Assembly: GCA_948469885.1 (NCBI GenBank)
Contig: CAOKMT010000020.1
Location: forward strand, 1-34,547
DNA length: 34,547 nucleotides
From: an uncultured Sporosarcina sp.
Lineage (GTDB): Bacteria > Bacillota > Bacilli > Bacillales_A > Planococcaceae
Reading direction: 5' to 3'
Shown here: piece after piece, positions 25,130 to 32,468 of the stretch
Numbering within the stretch: position 1 is the first letter of the stretch
Layout of the letters: each line of letters starts with the position of its first letter
Program-made: the position numbers and the translations under genes
The notes under the pieces: model-generated
What the model was told of the DNA's origin: nothing
The model's database searches: none
Seen by the model: only the letters and a program-made list of their open reading frames with translations

Positions 25130-26563
25130 ATGATTACATTTTGTATCGCTTTACTTTTGCTTTTCATAGGATATGCGGTCTATTCCAAGTTCATCGAGAA
25201 AGTATTTGGAGTGGATGATTCCCGTAAAACGCCTGCTTATACTGAAGGGGATGGAATGGACTACGTACCGATGAGTTGGTGGAAAGGTTGGCTTATTCAA
25301 CTGTTGAATATCGCAGGACTCGGCCCGATTTTTGGGGCTGTTGCAGGTGCGTTATATGGTCCAGTTGCTTTTATATGGATTGTTTTTGGTTGTATTTTTG
25401 CAGGTGGTGTCCATGATTATTTTTCTGGAATGTTATCGTTGAAACATGGCGGTGCTCAATTCCCGACAATCGTCGGGAAGTATTTGGGGGAGGCCGCGAA
25501 AAAAACTGTCAGTATCGTGTCCATCATATTGATGTTGCTCGTCGCTGCCGCATTTACAGCGGGACCGGCCCAATTGATTTCCCAAATTACACCGATTAGT
25601 TTCATGGTAGCACTCGTCCTCGTATTCGTGTATTTTTTATTGGCAGCTATTTTACCGATCAATAAAATAATCGGAAGAATTTATCCTGTTTTTGGTGCGA
25701 TTTTGATTTTCATGGCGGTCGCCATCGCGGGTGCCCTTATTGTTGGTGGACAACCGATCCCCAATCTAACCTTTACGAATATGCACCCTGAAGGCTTGCC
25801 GATTTGGCCGCTCCTGATGGTGACGATTTCCTGTGGCGCCATTTCCGGATTCCACTCTACACAAAGTCCGATTGTTTCGAGAACGATGAAAAAAGAAACT
25901 GAAGGACGGAAAGTTTTCTACGGTGCAATGGTTGCTGAAGGTGTCATTACCCTTATTTGGGCTGCGGCAGGGATGACGTTTTTCGGTGGGACAGAAGGTT
26001 TGCAAGCCGCATTGGCGGCAGGCGGTCCCGCAGGCGTCGTCAATGAGATGTCGATTTCGATGCTGGGTCAAGTTGGTGGGGTTTTAGCTATTTTAGGCGT
26101 CGTCATTTTTCCGATCACAACAGGAGACACGGCACTTCGTTCAGCGAGAATGATGGCGACGGAAGCCGTTTCAAAATGGCTGAATCCTGATAAGAAAATT
26201 GTTATTATTGGCGTAACAATTGTGCTTGGTACGCCAGTGTTTTTACTTTCTACTATCGATTATTCATTTTTATGGAGATACGTAGGATGGTCTAACCAAG
26301 TTGTGGCGGCGGTCATGCTTTGGACAGCGACAGCTTACTTATTGAAGGAAGGGAAGGCACACTTATTGACAGGCGTCCCGGCGCTCTTCATGACAGCAGT
26401 TGTCTTCTGTTATATTTTTTATGCACCTGAAGGGTTGAATATGGATTACACGGTGTCCATGATTATTGGCGCATGTCTCACGATCGTGGCCGCTGTTCTG
26501 TATGTTAGGCAAGTGATCCGTCATAAACAAGTGGCAATCAAGCGAGTATTGGCAGAGAGATAA
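25130..26563 (+). CDS. CstA family carbon starvation protein (short form)
   Basis: This polytopic protein of about 477 aa belongs to the CstA family, whose studied members take up pyruvate or peptides during carbon limitation. Signature stretches are LNIAGLGPIFGAVAGALYGP (about 60-79), GGVHDYFSGMLSLKHGG, GAISGFHSTQSPIVSRTMKKE and GDTALRSARMMATEA. It is shorter than E. coli CstA (about 700 aa), lacking the C-terminal extension. Start: ATG 25127 and ATG 25130 are adjacent; GGAGGG lies three and six bases upstream, so 25130 is better spaced. The substrate is not determined. It ends at a terminator that recurs 5 kb downstream. Confidence 0.88.
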   Translation: MITFCIALLLLFIGYAVYSKFIEKVFGVDDSRKTPAYTEGDGMDYVPMSWWKGWLIQLLNIAGLGPIFGAVAGALYGPVAFIWIVFGCIFAGGVHDYFSGMLSLKHGGAQFPTIVGKYLGEAAKKTVSIVSIILMLLVAAAFTAGPAQLISQITPISFMVALVLVFVYFLLAAILPINKIIGRIYPVFGAILIFMAVAIAGALIVGGQPIPNLTFTNMHPEGLPIWPLLMVTISCGAISGFHSTQSPIVSRTMKKETEGRKVFYGAMVAEGVITLIWAAAGMTFFGGTEGLQAALAAGGPAGVVNEMSISMLGQVGGVLAILGVVIFPITTGDTALRSARMMATEAVSKWLNPDKKIVIIGVTIVLGTPVFLLSTIDYSFLWRYVGWSNQVVAAVMLWTATAYLLKEGKAHLLTGVPALFMTAVVFCYIFYAPEGLNMDYTVSMIIGACLTIVAAVLYVRQVIRHKQVAIKRVLAER

Positions 26564-26566
26564 TTC

Positions 26567-26608
26567 AAAAAATCCGGTTCCTCTTTTTGAGGGAATCGGA
26601 TTTTATTT
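26567..26608 (+). terminator. Terminator after cstA, copy 1 of a duplicated terminator
   Basis: AAAAAATCCGGTTCCTC pairs imperfectly with GAGGGAATCGGATTTT, with T residues after it. The first 26 nt (26567-26592) are identical to 31656-31681. Confidence 0.85.
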
Positions 26609-26784
26609 TCCTATATTTATGGAGGATAATTATGTTTACTGGAATTACTGGTTAATCCACAATAAAATTTGGTATTTTCAAGATGTAATAATTTGATAAA
26701 TTTAAATAAATCATGCAATGCTAATGATATTATATAGTATACTTTGATTTTAGATATGATCATTAAATATAGGGGGAGAGTCTA

Positions 26785-27342
26785 ATTTATCTTCAACAAA
26801 TCGGTCGGAAAGTAAAAGAAGCGCGATTAAACAAGTCTTTTACTCAACAGGAATTAGCAGAGAAATGCAATTTAACAAAGAGCCACATTTCAAAAATTGA
26901 AAATGGACAAGCAGCGCCAGCAGTAGCAACATTATCGAAAATAGCCCAAGAATTAAATGCACCCTTATCTTGGTTTTTGGAATCGAATATCCAACATAAA
27001 ATGTCGATTGTAAGAAGTAAAGAAAGAACATTAAAAGTCGGAAATAAAGAAATTGGTTATACTTATGAAACTTTGGCAAAGCGTCCTCATTTTAGCAAAG
27101 TTGAACCTGTCATCGTTACCGTTTTGCCAGAAGCAGAGTTAGTGGAACCTTTTACACATGCAGAAGATGAATTTATTTATGTTCTTTCTGGCTCTATTAA
27201 TCTTTATTATGATGGTGAATTACACTTTTTAGAACAAGGTGATAGTGCCTATTTTGAAGGAAATGTACCGCATATTTTCCTTGCGACTCATAGCACGGAA
27301 GCTAAAGTTTTATCCATGTTTATTCAAGTAGACTCCTTTTAA
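26785..27342 (+). CDS. XRE-family regulator with C-terminal cupin domain, AUU start
   Basis: This 185-aa regulator has an N-terminal helix-turn-helix (about 3-60: QQIGRKVKEARLNKSFTQQE, then LAEKCNLTKSHISKIENG) and a C-terminal cupin fold (about 105-180: EPFTHAEDEFIYVLSG, EQGDSAYFEGNVPHIF) that normally senses a small ligand. No ATG, GTG or TTG exists in frame before the helix-turn-helix. The only start with a ribosome binding site is ATT at 26785, six bases after AGGGGGAG. TTG at 26977 would remove the whole DNA-binding domain. AUU starts are rare and weak, which would keep the level low; a point mutation that weakened the gene is the alternative. The gene precedes the mevalonate operon, which it probably controls through the palindrome at 27525. 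Confidence 0.8.
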   Translation: MYLQQIGRKVKEARLNKSFTQQELAEKCNLTKSHISKIENGQAAPAVATLSKIAQELNAPLSWFLESNIQHKMSIVRSKERTLKVGNKEIGYTYETLAKRPHFSKVEPVIVTVLPEAELVEPFTHAEDEFIYVLSGSINLYYDGELHFLEQGDSAYFEGNVPHIFLATHSTEAKVLSMFIQVDSF

Positions 27343-27497
27343 TTCTATTATGTGGAATATTTGTGCCGATTTCCCCGATAAGGTGGCTCCGGCACGATCC
27401 CCCTCCAAGAATTTCATACCCTATCTCGATTTAACTCTGAACCAAATAAACGATTTCAGAAATATTTATTTATTTTGAATGAAAAGTGTTTTTAGTG

Positions 27498-27526
27498 TTT
27501 ACATCTTCTTCATTATCATGTACTAT
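27498..27526 (+). promoter_or_regulatory. SigA-type promoter of the mevalonate operon
   Basis: The -35 is TTTACA (27498-27503), the spacer is 17 bp and the -10 is TACTAT (27521-27526). The following 47-bp palindrome begins inside the -10 hexamer. Confidence 0.6.
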
Positions 27527-27571
27527 CTTGTGTAATGTAATTCAACTTAGTTGAATTACATTACACAAGAT
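27525..27571. promoter_or_regulatory. 47-bp perfect palindrome, probable operator
   Basis: The arms at 27525-27547 and 27549-27571 are exact 23-bp reverse complements around a single T (27548). The left arm begins ATCTTGTGTAATG, and the centre is CAACTTAGTTG. It starts inside the -10 box, covers the likely transcription start and ends two bases before the ribosome binding site AAGGGGTG (27573). It therefore could block transcription when bound by a dimer or tetramer, or fold into a hairpin in front of the ribosome binding site. No T-run follows. The rest of 27343-27497 holds only a 6-bp hairpin (GTGCCG/CGGCAC) near 27362-27395. Confidence 0.75.
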
Positions 27572-27586
27572 GAAGGGGTGTATAAA

Positions 27587-28855
27587 ATGACAACGACCAG
27601 AATTCCAGGATTTTATCGTTTATCCACTAAAGAAAGATTTGATATTGTTACAAAGGGGCGCGGTCTATCGGAGGATGAAATAACCTATCTGTCCGGAGAT
27701 CAAGCTTTATCGATGGATTTAGCAGATTCAATGATCGAGAATGTTGTAGGTCAAATCGGAATCCCAGTTGGAGTTGCAACGAATTTTAAAGTGAATGGAA
27801 AAGATATATTTATCCCGATGGCAACTGAAGAACCATCTATTGTGGCGGCAGCGAGTAATGCGGCAAAAGCTACATATGAACATGGTGGATTCTTTACATC
27901 GATGAGTGGAACAATTATGCGTGGACAAATTCAAGTACTCGACATTGCTGATCCTTACGCAGCAAAAGCAAAGATTTTTGAGCATAAAGATGAGATTTTG
28001 AATCATTGCAATGAGAAAGATCCAACATTAGTTTCTTTAGGCGGTGGAGCTAAAGATTTAGAAGTGCATATTATCCCGACAACGAATCAGATAATGCTTG
28101 TTATCCATCTTATCGTTGATACAAAAGATGCAATGGGTGCCAATGCTGTCAATACGATGGCTGAATCGGTTGCACCGATGATTGAAACAATGACGGGCGG
28201 CCGAGTCATTCTAAGAATTATTTCGAATTTAGCGGACCGTAGATTAGTGCGTGCACGGGCAGTGTTCTCAGCGGAAGCTCTTGGAGGTAAAGAAGTTGTG
28301 GAAAACATTGTAAGCGCTTTCGAATTAGCAGATTTTGATCCGTATCGGGCAGCTACCCATAATAAAGGAATTATGAATGGAATATCGGCAGTGGTGTTAG
28401 CGACCGGTAATGATACACGTGCTGTAGAAGCAGGTGCACATGCTTACGCGTCTATTTCGGGTCATTATAAATCCTTAACGAAGTGGGAAATAAATGCGGA
28501 AGGTAATTTATCAGGATCAATTGAACTTCCTATGGCGGTTGGAATTGTAGGGGGTGCAACAAAAACACATCCGGTTGCACAAGCTTCGTTAAAAATTATG
28601 GGGATTGACTCTGCCGAAGAGCTATCGGGCTGCATTGCTGCAACAGGCCTTGCACAAAATGCTGCGGGTCTACGCGCCTTATCTACTGAAGGCATCCAAA
28701 GGGGCCATATGACTTTACATGCAAGAAACCTAGCGGTGATGGCCGGTGCAGCTAAATCTGAAATTGATGGGATTGTTGCGCAAGCGGTAGCAGAAAAAGA
28801 TCTAAGGTATGATCGGATTTTGGAGATAACTAAAGCTGTTCAGAGAGGTGAATAA
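27587..28855 (+). CDS. mvaA: Class II HMG-CoA reductase, degradative
   Basis: This 422-aa HMG-CoA reductase resembles that of Pseudomonas mevalonii. The class II catalytic residues can be placed with a constant offset: Glu82 in ATEEPSIVAAAS, Lys260 in HNKGIMNG, Asp276 in GNDTRAVEAGAHA, and His374 in RGHMTLHARN. DAMGANAVNT (181-190) is in the nucleotide-binding region. The reaction interconverts mevalonate plus CoA with HMG-CoA, using NAD(P). A biosynthetic role is the alternative, but no HMG-CoA synthase or mevalonate kinase is near and HMG-CoA lyase is in the same operon, so oxidation of mevalonate is likelier. ATG 27587 has AAGGGGTG six bases upstream. A cre-like sequence lies inside at about 28309. 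Confidence 0.92.
   Translation: MTTTRIPGFYRLSTKERFDIVTKGRGLSEDEITYLSGDQALSMDLADSMIENVVGQIGIPVGVATNFKVNGKDIFIPMATEEPSIVAAASNAAKATYEHGGFFTSMSGTIMRGQIQVLDIADPYAAKAKIFEHKDEILNHCNEKDPTLVSLGGGAKDLEVHIIPTTNQIMLVIHLIVDTKDAMGANAVNTMAESVAPMIETMTGGRVILRIISNLADRRLVRARAVFSAEALGGKEVVENIVSAFELADFDPYRAATHNKGIMNGISAVVLATGNDTRAVEAGAHAYASISGHYKSLTKWEINAEGNLSGSIELPMAVGIVGGATKTHPVAQASLKIMGIDSAEELSGCIAATGLAQNAAGLRALSTEGIQRGHMTLHARNLAVMAGAAKSEIDGIVAQAVAEKDLRYDRILEITKAVQRGE
28309..28322. promoter_or_regulatory. cre-like sequence inside mvaA
   Basis: TGTAAGCGCTTTCG matches TGWAANCGNTNWCA except at the last base. Intragenic cre sites can block elongation in Bacillus, but this may be chance within codons. Confidence 0.25.
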
Positions 28856-28856
28856 T

Positions 28857-29300
28857 TTGTCTGATAAGCGTAGCGAAAGAAGCGAAACACCAACTCATAA
28901 AAAAAGGTATTTAGAAATATTAGGAGATACGATTGTACCTAACCAATTACTTTTATCCATTATTATAAGTATTGCAATAAGCTTAGGGGGATATAATCTC
29001 GGTCTTTGGTTTTTCCCGTCCATCGCTAGTGAAAACATGATTACTTCTTATTCTTTGCTTCTTGGCATTACAGGAACCGTCCTTTCATTGCTATTTTGTT
29101 CTATGATCTTCAAGCCAAAACGGATATTAATTGAAGAGGAAACTTCATTTGAAAGTATGAGGGAAGTCTTTGAGGATTTACAATTGGATGCGCGTGAAGA
29201 GTTGCGCTTAATAGAGGATGATTCGATCACACAAAAAGAGCTGGAAGAACTTGGCGTTCTTGAGCATTTTCGAGCTCTTGGAGGTGAAGAGAAGAAATGA
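28857..29300 (+). CDS. Two-helix membrane protein, likely permease partner
   Basis: This 147-aa protein has a basic N-terminus, two hydrophobic helices (about 30-50 and 64-86) and a long, acidic, charged C-terminal part rich in Glu. I do not recognise the family. It starts at TTG 28857, two bases after the mvaA stop, with AGAGGTG six bases upstream. Its last four bases overlap the ATG of the permease gene, so the two are translationally coupled. In tripartite tricarboxylate transporters a small TctB protein with four helices precedes TctA, and this protein sits in the same place with half the helices. It may be a TctB analogue. Confidence 0.75.
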   Translation: MSDKRSERSETPTHKKRYLEILGDTIVPNQLLLSIIISIAISLGGYNLGLWFFPSIASENMITSYSLLLGITGTVLSLLFCSMIFKPKRILIEEETSFESMREVFEDLQLDAREELRLIEDDSITQKELEELGVLEHFRALGGEEKK

Positions 29301-30652
29301 GTTTATTAGTAACTGCAATTTTATTTGCATTAATTGGAGCCATTGTGTTTTCATTAATCGGATTGATTTCGGGAACAGATGAAACCGCAGTTATGGTTCC
29401 ACTTACTTTACTAGTCATCTTATTAGGTGCACCTCCCGCAGCTGTCTTTTCATTCTTCATGGCGGCCGTTTTAGCAAAGCACCTTACACATGCTGTACCA
29501 ACAGCCTTGATGGGAATTCCTGGCGATACAACTGCAGTTCCTTTAATCGATCATGCTACGACACTTAGAAGAATGGGAATGCCTCATGTTGCGCTTAGAA
29601 AGATGATATCTGGTGGCGTTATTGGTGCCTTTATTGCTTTGCCAACCGCAGTGGTATTGGGACAATTTTTAGGTCAGTTTGCCGATTTCTTTACATCATC
29701 AGCTGGGATTATCTTCACGCTCGCCGCTTTATTGATTGCTTATTTCTCACCTGGAAAATGGGTAAGCGTTTTAATGATTGTTCCTTTTGCTTTCTTTATT
29801 AAAAGTTTAGATTTAATGAGCTTTACTTTATTGGATAAACATTTAACGATCAGCTTTTTTTTAGGAATAGCAGTAGGCCCCATGTTTTCTGATATTTTAT
29901 TTGCTACTTCATCAACTGCTAAACGTTCAATTGAAAGAACAGAGCCCAAGGAGTATCATTTAGCCCCTGAAACGAAAGCGTGGAAAGGGTACTTTCCAAA
30001 CCCTTTGAAAATACTCACGGGCAGACAAAAGTTTTTCACTGCCATTACGACATTTATTTCTTCGTTGACTTTTGTATTTAGCCCTGTCGGCATGACATCT
30101 TTAATGGGAGAAATAGTAGGGTCACGCACAAAAGGTGCTTATAAAAAATCAACGACGAGTTTAACAGTCATGAATGGTGTTACTGAATCTACATACATTG
30201 CAGAAGCGATCATACCACTTATCGCTTTCGGGATTCCTTTAAGTCCTGTTGCATTAGGTCCCGCTTCTCCATTGTTTAACGCGCCACCTATTTTTACTGT
30301 GGAACCTGTCAATAACTTGCACACCTACTTGACTTCATGGGACTTTTTCTTATACGGTGCAATCGGTCTTGTTGTTGCGACACTAATTGCTTATCCATTC
30401 TCCATGAACTATGCAAGAAAAGCATCTGTACTTGTGATGAAATATGTGAGCCAGGAGGCGATCGTTGCAATGTTCATAGGGTTAGCTTGTCTACTTGCAT
30501 TCCATGAGGCGCAACTAGTCGGTATCGCTCTCACCTTTACAGTTGCAGCTGTCGGGGGGCTTTTGAATCGTATTCTTGGAATTGGGGCAGGCGTACAGTT
30601 CATGGTCTTCTATGCTTCATCCTGGATTATGATGACTTTATTTGGATTTTAA
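29297..30652 (+). CDS. TctA-like permease, candidate mevalonate transporter
   Basis: This 451-aa membrane protein has about twelve hydrophobic segments. GIPGDTTAVPLIDH (about 74-87) and later FGIPLSPVALGPASPLF repeat the GIPG-type loop seen twice in TctA, the large subunit of tripartite tricarboxylate transporters. No periplasmic-type binding protein (TctC) is encoded nearby, which TctA normally needs. The ATG at 29297 overlaps the preceding gene by four bases. By position between HMG-CoA reductase and lyase, it most likely imports mevalonate or a related branched hydroxy acid. The substrate is inference from context only. Confidence 0.78.
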   Translation: MSLLVTAILFALIGAIVFSLIGLISGTDETAVMVPLTLLVILLGAPPAAVFSFFMAAVLAKHLTHAVPTALMGIPGDTTAVPLIDHATTLRRMGMPHVALRKMISGGVIGAFIALPTAVVLGQFLGQFADFFTSSAGIIFTLAALLIAYFSPGKWVSVLMIVPFAFFIKSLDLMSFTLLDKHLTISFFLGIAVGPMFSDILFATSSTAKRSIERTEPKEYHLAPETKAWKGYFPNPLKILTGRQKFFTAITTFISSLTFVFSPVGMTSLMGEIVGSRTKGAYKKSTTSLTVMNGVTESTYIAEAIIPLIAFGIPLSPVALGPASPLFNAPPIFTVEPVNNLHTYLTSWDFFLYGAIGLVVATLIAYPFSMNYARKASVLVMKYVSQEAIVAMFIGLACLLAFHEAQLVGIALTFTVAAVGGLLNRILGIGAGVQFMVFYASSWIMMTLFGF

Positions 30653-30671
30653 TAGAAAGGAGTTTGTGTAA

Positions 30672-31577
30672 ATGTCATATGGATTGCCTAAAAAGGTATT
30701 TATTAGAGAAGTAGGGCCAAGAGATGGTCTACAGAACGAAAGTAAATTTATTGCTACACAGGACAAAATCGATTGGATAAACCAACTTTCTTTGACTGGG
30801 CTCAACTATATAGAAGTAACTTCCTTTGTTAACCCTACATGGATTCCTGCCTTAGCCGACGCAGATACTGTGACCAAACAGATTAAAAAAGCTCCCGGGG
30901 TGACATATGCAGCGCTCGTGCCGAATAGGAGAGGGTTAGACCGTGCGTTGGAAAGTCAAATAGACGAAGTTTCAGTTTTCATCTCCGCGAGTGAGTCTCA
31001 TAATAAGGAGAATATTAACAAGACAATAAGCGAGACAGAGATCGTTCTATCCGAAGTTGTACGTGAATCGATTGCAAATAACAAATCTATAAGAGGTTAT
31101 ATTTCCACTGTATTTGGATGCCCTTTCGAGGGAAAAGTGGAAATTAACGAAGTGATTCGATTAACCGATTCACTATTTGAAATGGGTATAGAGGAATTAT
31201 CTTTAGGAGATACGATTGGTGTGGCTCATCCATTACAAGTGAGAATATTACTGGAAGAACTTTTAAAGCGCTATCCACAAGATAAAATTGCAATGCATTT
31301 CCATAATACACGTGGAACGGCTATGGCGAATGTACTCGCCTCTTTAGAGATGGGCATCACAAAGTTTGATAGTTCCCTAGGAGGTCTTGGGGGGTGTCCG
31401 TATGCACCAGGTGCATCGGGGAATTTGGCAACAGATGATCTTCATTACATGCTTTCAAGTATGGGGATTCAAACAAATATTAACACTGCTAAGCTACATT
31501 CAGCTGCATTGTTTATTCAAGAAAAAATGAAAAAACCTTTAGATAGCCATACAGTCAAATATAGAATGAAAGAATGA
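30672..31577 (+). CDS. mvaB: Hydroxymethylglutaryl-CoA lyase
   Basis: This 301-aa enzyme cleaves HMG-CoA to acetoacetate and acetyl-CoA. The N-terminal REVGPRDGLQNE supplies Arg17 and Asp18, MHFHNTRGTA gives the two metal-binding His, and GGLGGCPYAPGASGNLATDD is the lyase signature with the catalytic Cys. It follows the permease by 19 bp with AAAGGAG, and is the last gene of the operon. With mvaA it repeats the mvaAB logic of mevalonate catabolism in P. mevalonii. Homologues also serve leucine breakdown (YngG), but no other leucine-catabolic gene is here. A terminator shared with gntR follows. Confidence 0.93.
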   Translation: MSYGLPKKVFIREVGPRDGLQNESKFIATQDKIDWINQLSLTGLNYIEVTSFVNPTWIPALADADTVTKQIKKAPGVTYAALVPNRRGLDRALESQIDEVSVFISASESHNKENINKTISETEIVLSEVVRESIANNKSIRGYISTVFGCPFEGKVEINEVIRLTDSLFEMGIEELSLGDTIGVAHPLQVRILLEELLKRYPQDKIAMHFHNTRGTAMANVLASLEMGITKFDSSLGGLGGCPYAPGASGNLATDDLHYMLSSMGIQTNINTAKLHSAALFIQEKMKKPLDSHTVKYRMKE

Positions 31578-31655
31578 ACTGGCTTGACGTAACATGTTGA
31601 ATTCGCTTTGGGTTTAAAAAGAATATCGCATAATAACTAACGATTCAATCTGTTT

Positions 31656-31695
31656 AAAAAATCCGGTTCCTCTTTTTGAGGAAACCGGATTTTTT
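31656..31695. terminator. Bidirectional terminator mvaB/gntR, copy 2 of duplicated terminator
   Basis: AAAAAATCCGGTTCCTC (31656-31672) pairs with 31678-31695 with one bulged A. T-runs on both strands serve the convergent genes. Its first 26 nt equal 26567-26592. Confidence 0.85.
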
Positions 31696-32356
31696 AGTTG
31701 GCTTTTTTTGCGAGGAATTCTTCGATGGCTCGTAGCCAATTTTCTCGCATGGCGGCCGTTACTTTTTCTCCATTCTTGTCTTTGATCAATTGAATAATCT
31801 GGGCATGCTCATCAATCGACTTCTCTGTTAAGATGATTGAGTTATGGAAAAACAATCGGCGGACATGTGCTTGAAGAGATTCGAGCATCGATAAAATATA
31901 CGGATTATTTGCCGCATCCACGATAATGTGATGGAAGGCTTCGTCGATTTTCAATGCAGCGAAATCATCTTTTGCATGTACGGCATTGGCGAATTCTTCA
32001 TTCGTCTCTTCTAATAATGCGATTGTTTCTTCAGTCATGTTTGGTATTGCAAGTTCTGCTGATAGCGCTTGCAATGCCGCGAGTGGCGGAAGCAGATCAG
32101 TAATCGATTCTCTTTCAATTTCAGTCACTTGTGTCGCTTTTCCGGGGAACATTTCAACGAACCCTTGCACTTCAAGAAGTTGTAAGGATTCACGGACAGG
32201 GGTTCTGCTGACGCCTAATGCTTTGGCAAGCTCAAGGTCATTCAGTTTTTCACCGGGATGAAGCGTCCCATCAATAATCCATTGTTGGATTTGTTTAAAG
32301 GCACTTTTCTTTGCGGTTTCACGGACCGGCTTCGAATGATTGGTAGGTATCGGCAT
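31694..32356 (-). CDS. GntR/FadR-type regulator with FCD domain
   Basis: This 220-aa transcription factor has an N-terminal winged helix (about 18-80, with LAKALGVSRTPVRESLQLLE as the helix-turn-helix) and a C-terminal helical FCD domain. The Asp and His residues in KIDEAFHHIIVDAANN and the later IDEHAQII match the metal or ligand pocket, so it should bind a small carboxylic acid. ATG 32356 has AGGATGTG about eight bases upstream. A near-perfect palindrome at 32431-32450 overlaps its predicted -35 region and recurs twice before brnQ, so it likely represses itself and brnQ. The inducer is unknown. Confidence 0.9.
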   Translation of the reverse strand: MPIPTNHSKPVRETAKKSAFKQIQQWIIDGTLHPGEKLNDLELAKALGVSRTPVRESLQLLEVQGFVEMFPGKATQVTEIERESITDLLPPLAALQALSAELAIPNMTEETIALLEETNEEFANAVHAKDDFAALKIDEAFHHIIVDAANNPYILSMLESLQAHVRRLFFHNSIILTEKSIDEHAQIIQLIKDKNGEKVTAAMRENWLRAIEEFLAKKAN

Positions 32357-32402
32357 TATGTTTCACATCCTGTGTCAGTTATGAAGTAATCATATAGTTA
32401 CA

Positions 32403-32431
32403 AGTATACAGGAAAGTAATAGAAAAAGATA
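32403..32431 (-). promoter_or_regulatory. Probable gntR promoter
   Basis: On the minus strand a -10 TATACT lies at 32408-32403. The -35 region, 17 bp upstream near 32431-32426, is weak and touches the operator palindrome. Confidence 0.4.
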
Positions 32432-32450
32432 TATGCAATATATCGCATAT
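32431..32450. promoter_or_regulatory. Palindromic operator upstream of gntR
   Basis: ATATGCAATATATCGCATAT is a 20-bp palindrome with one mismatched pair, next to the gntR -35 region. ATATGCAATATATCGC is identical to the reverse complement of 23540-23555 before brnQ. Confidence 0.65.
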
Positions 32451-32468
32451 GACATTATGAAAAGTCAC

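Noticed and set aside
27361-27400. GGTGGCTCCGGCACG within a hairpin, reminiscent of a T-box sequence
   Set aside because: There is no stem I, no AGTA motif and no terminator with a T-run nearby, so it is only a 6-bp hairpin.
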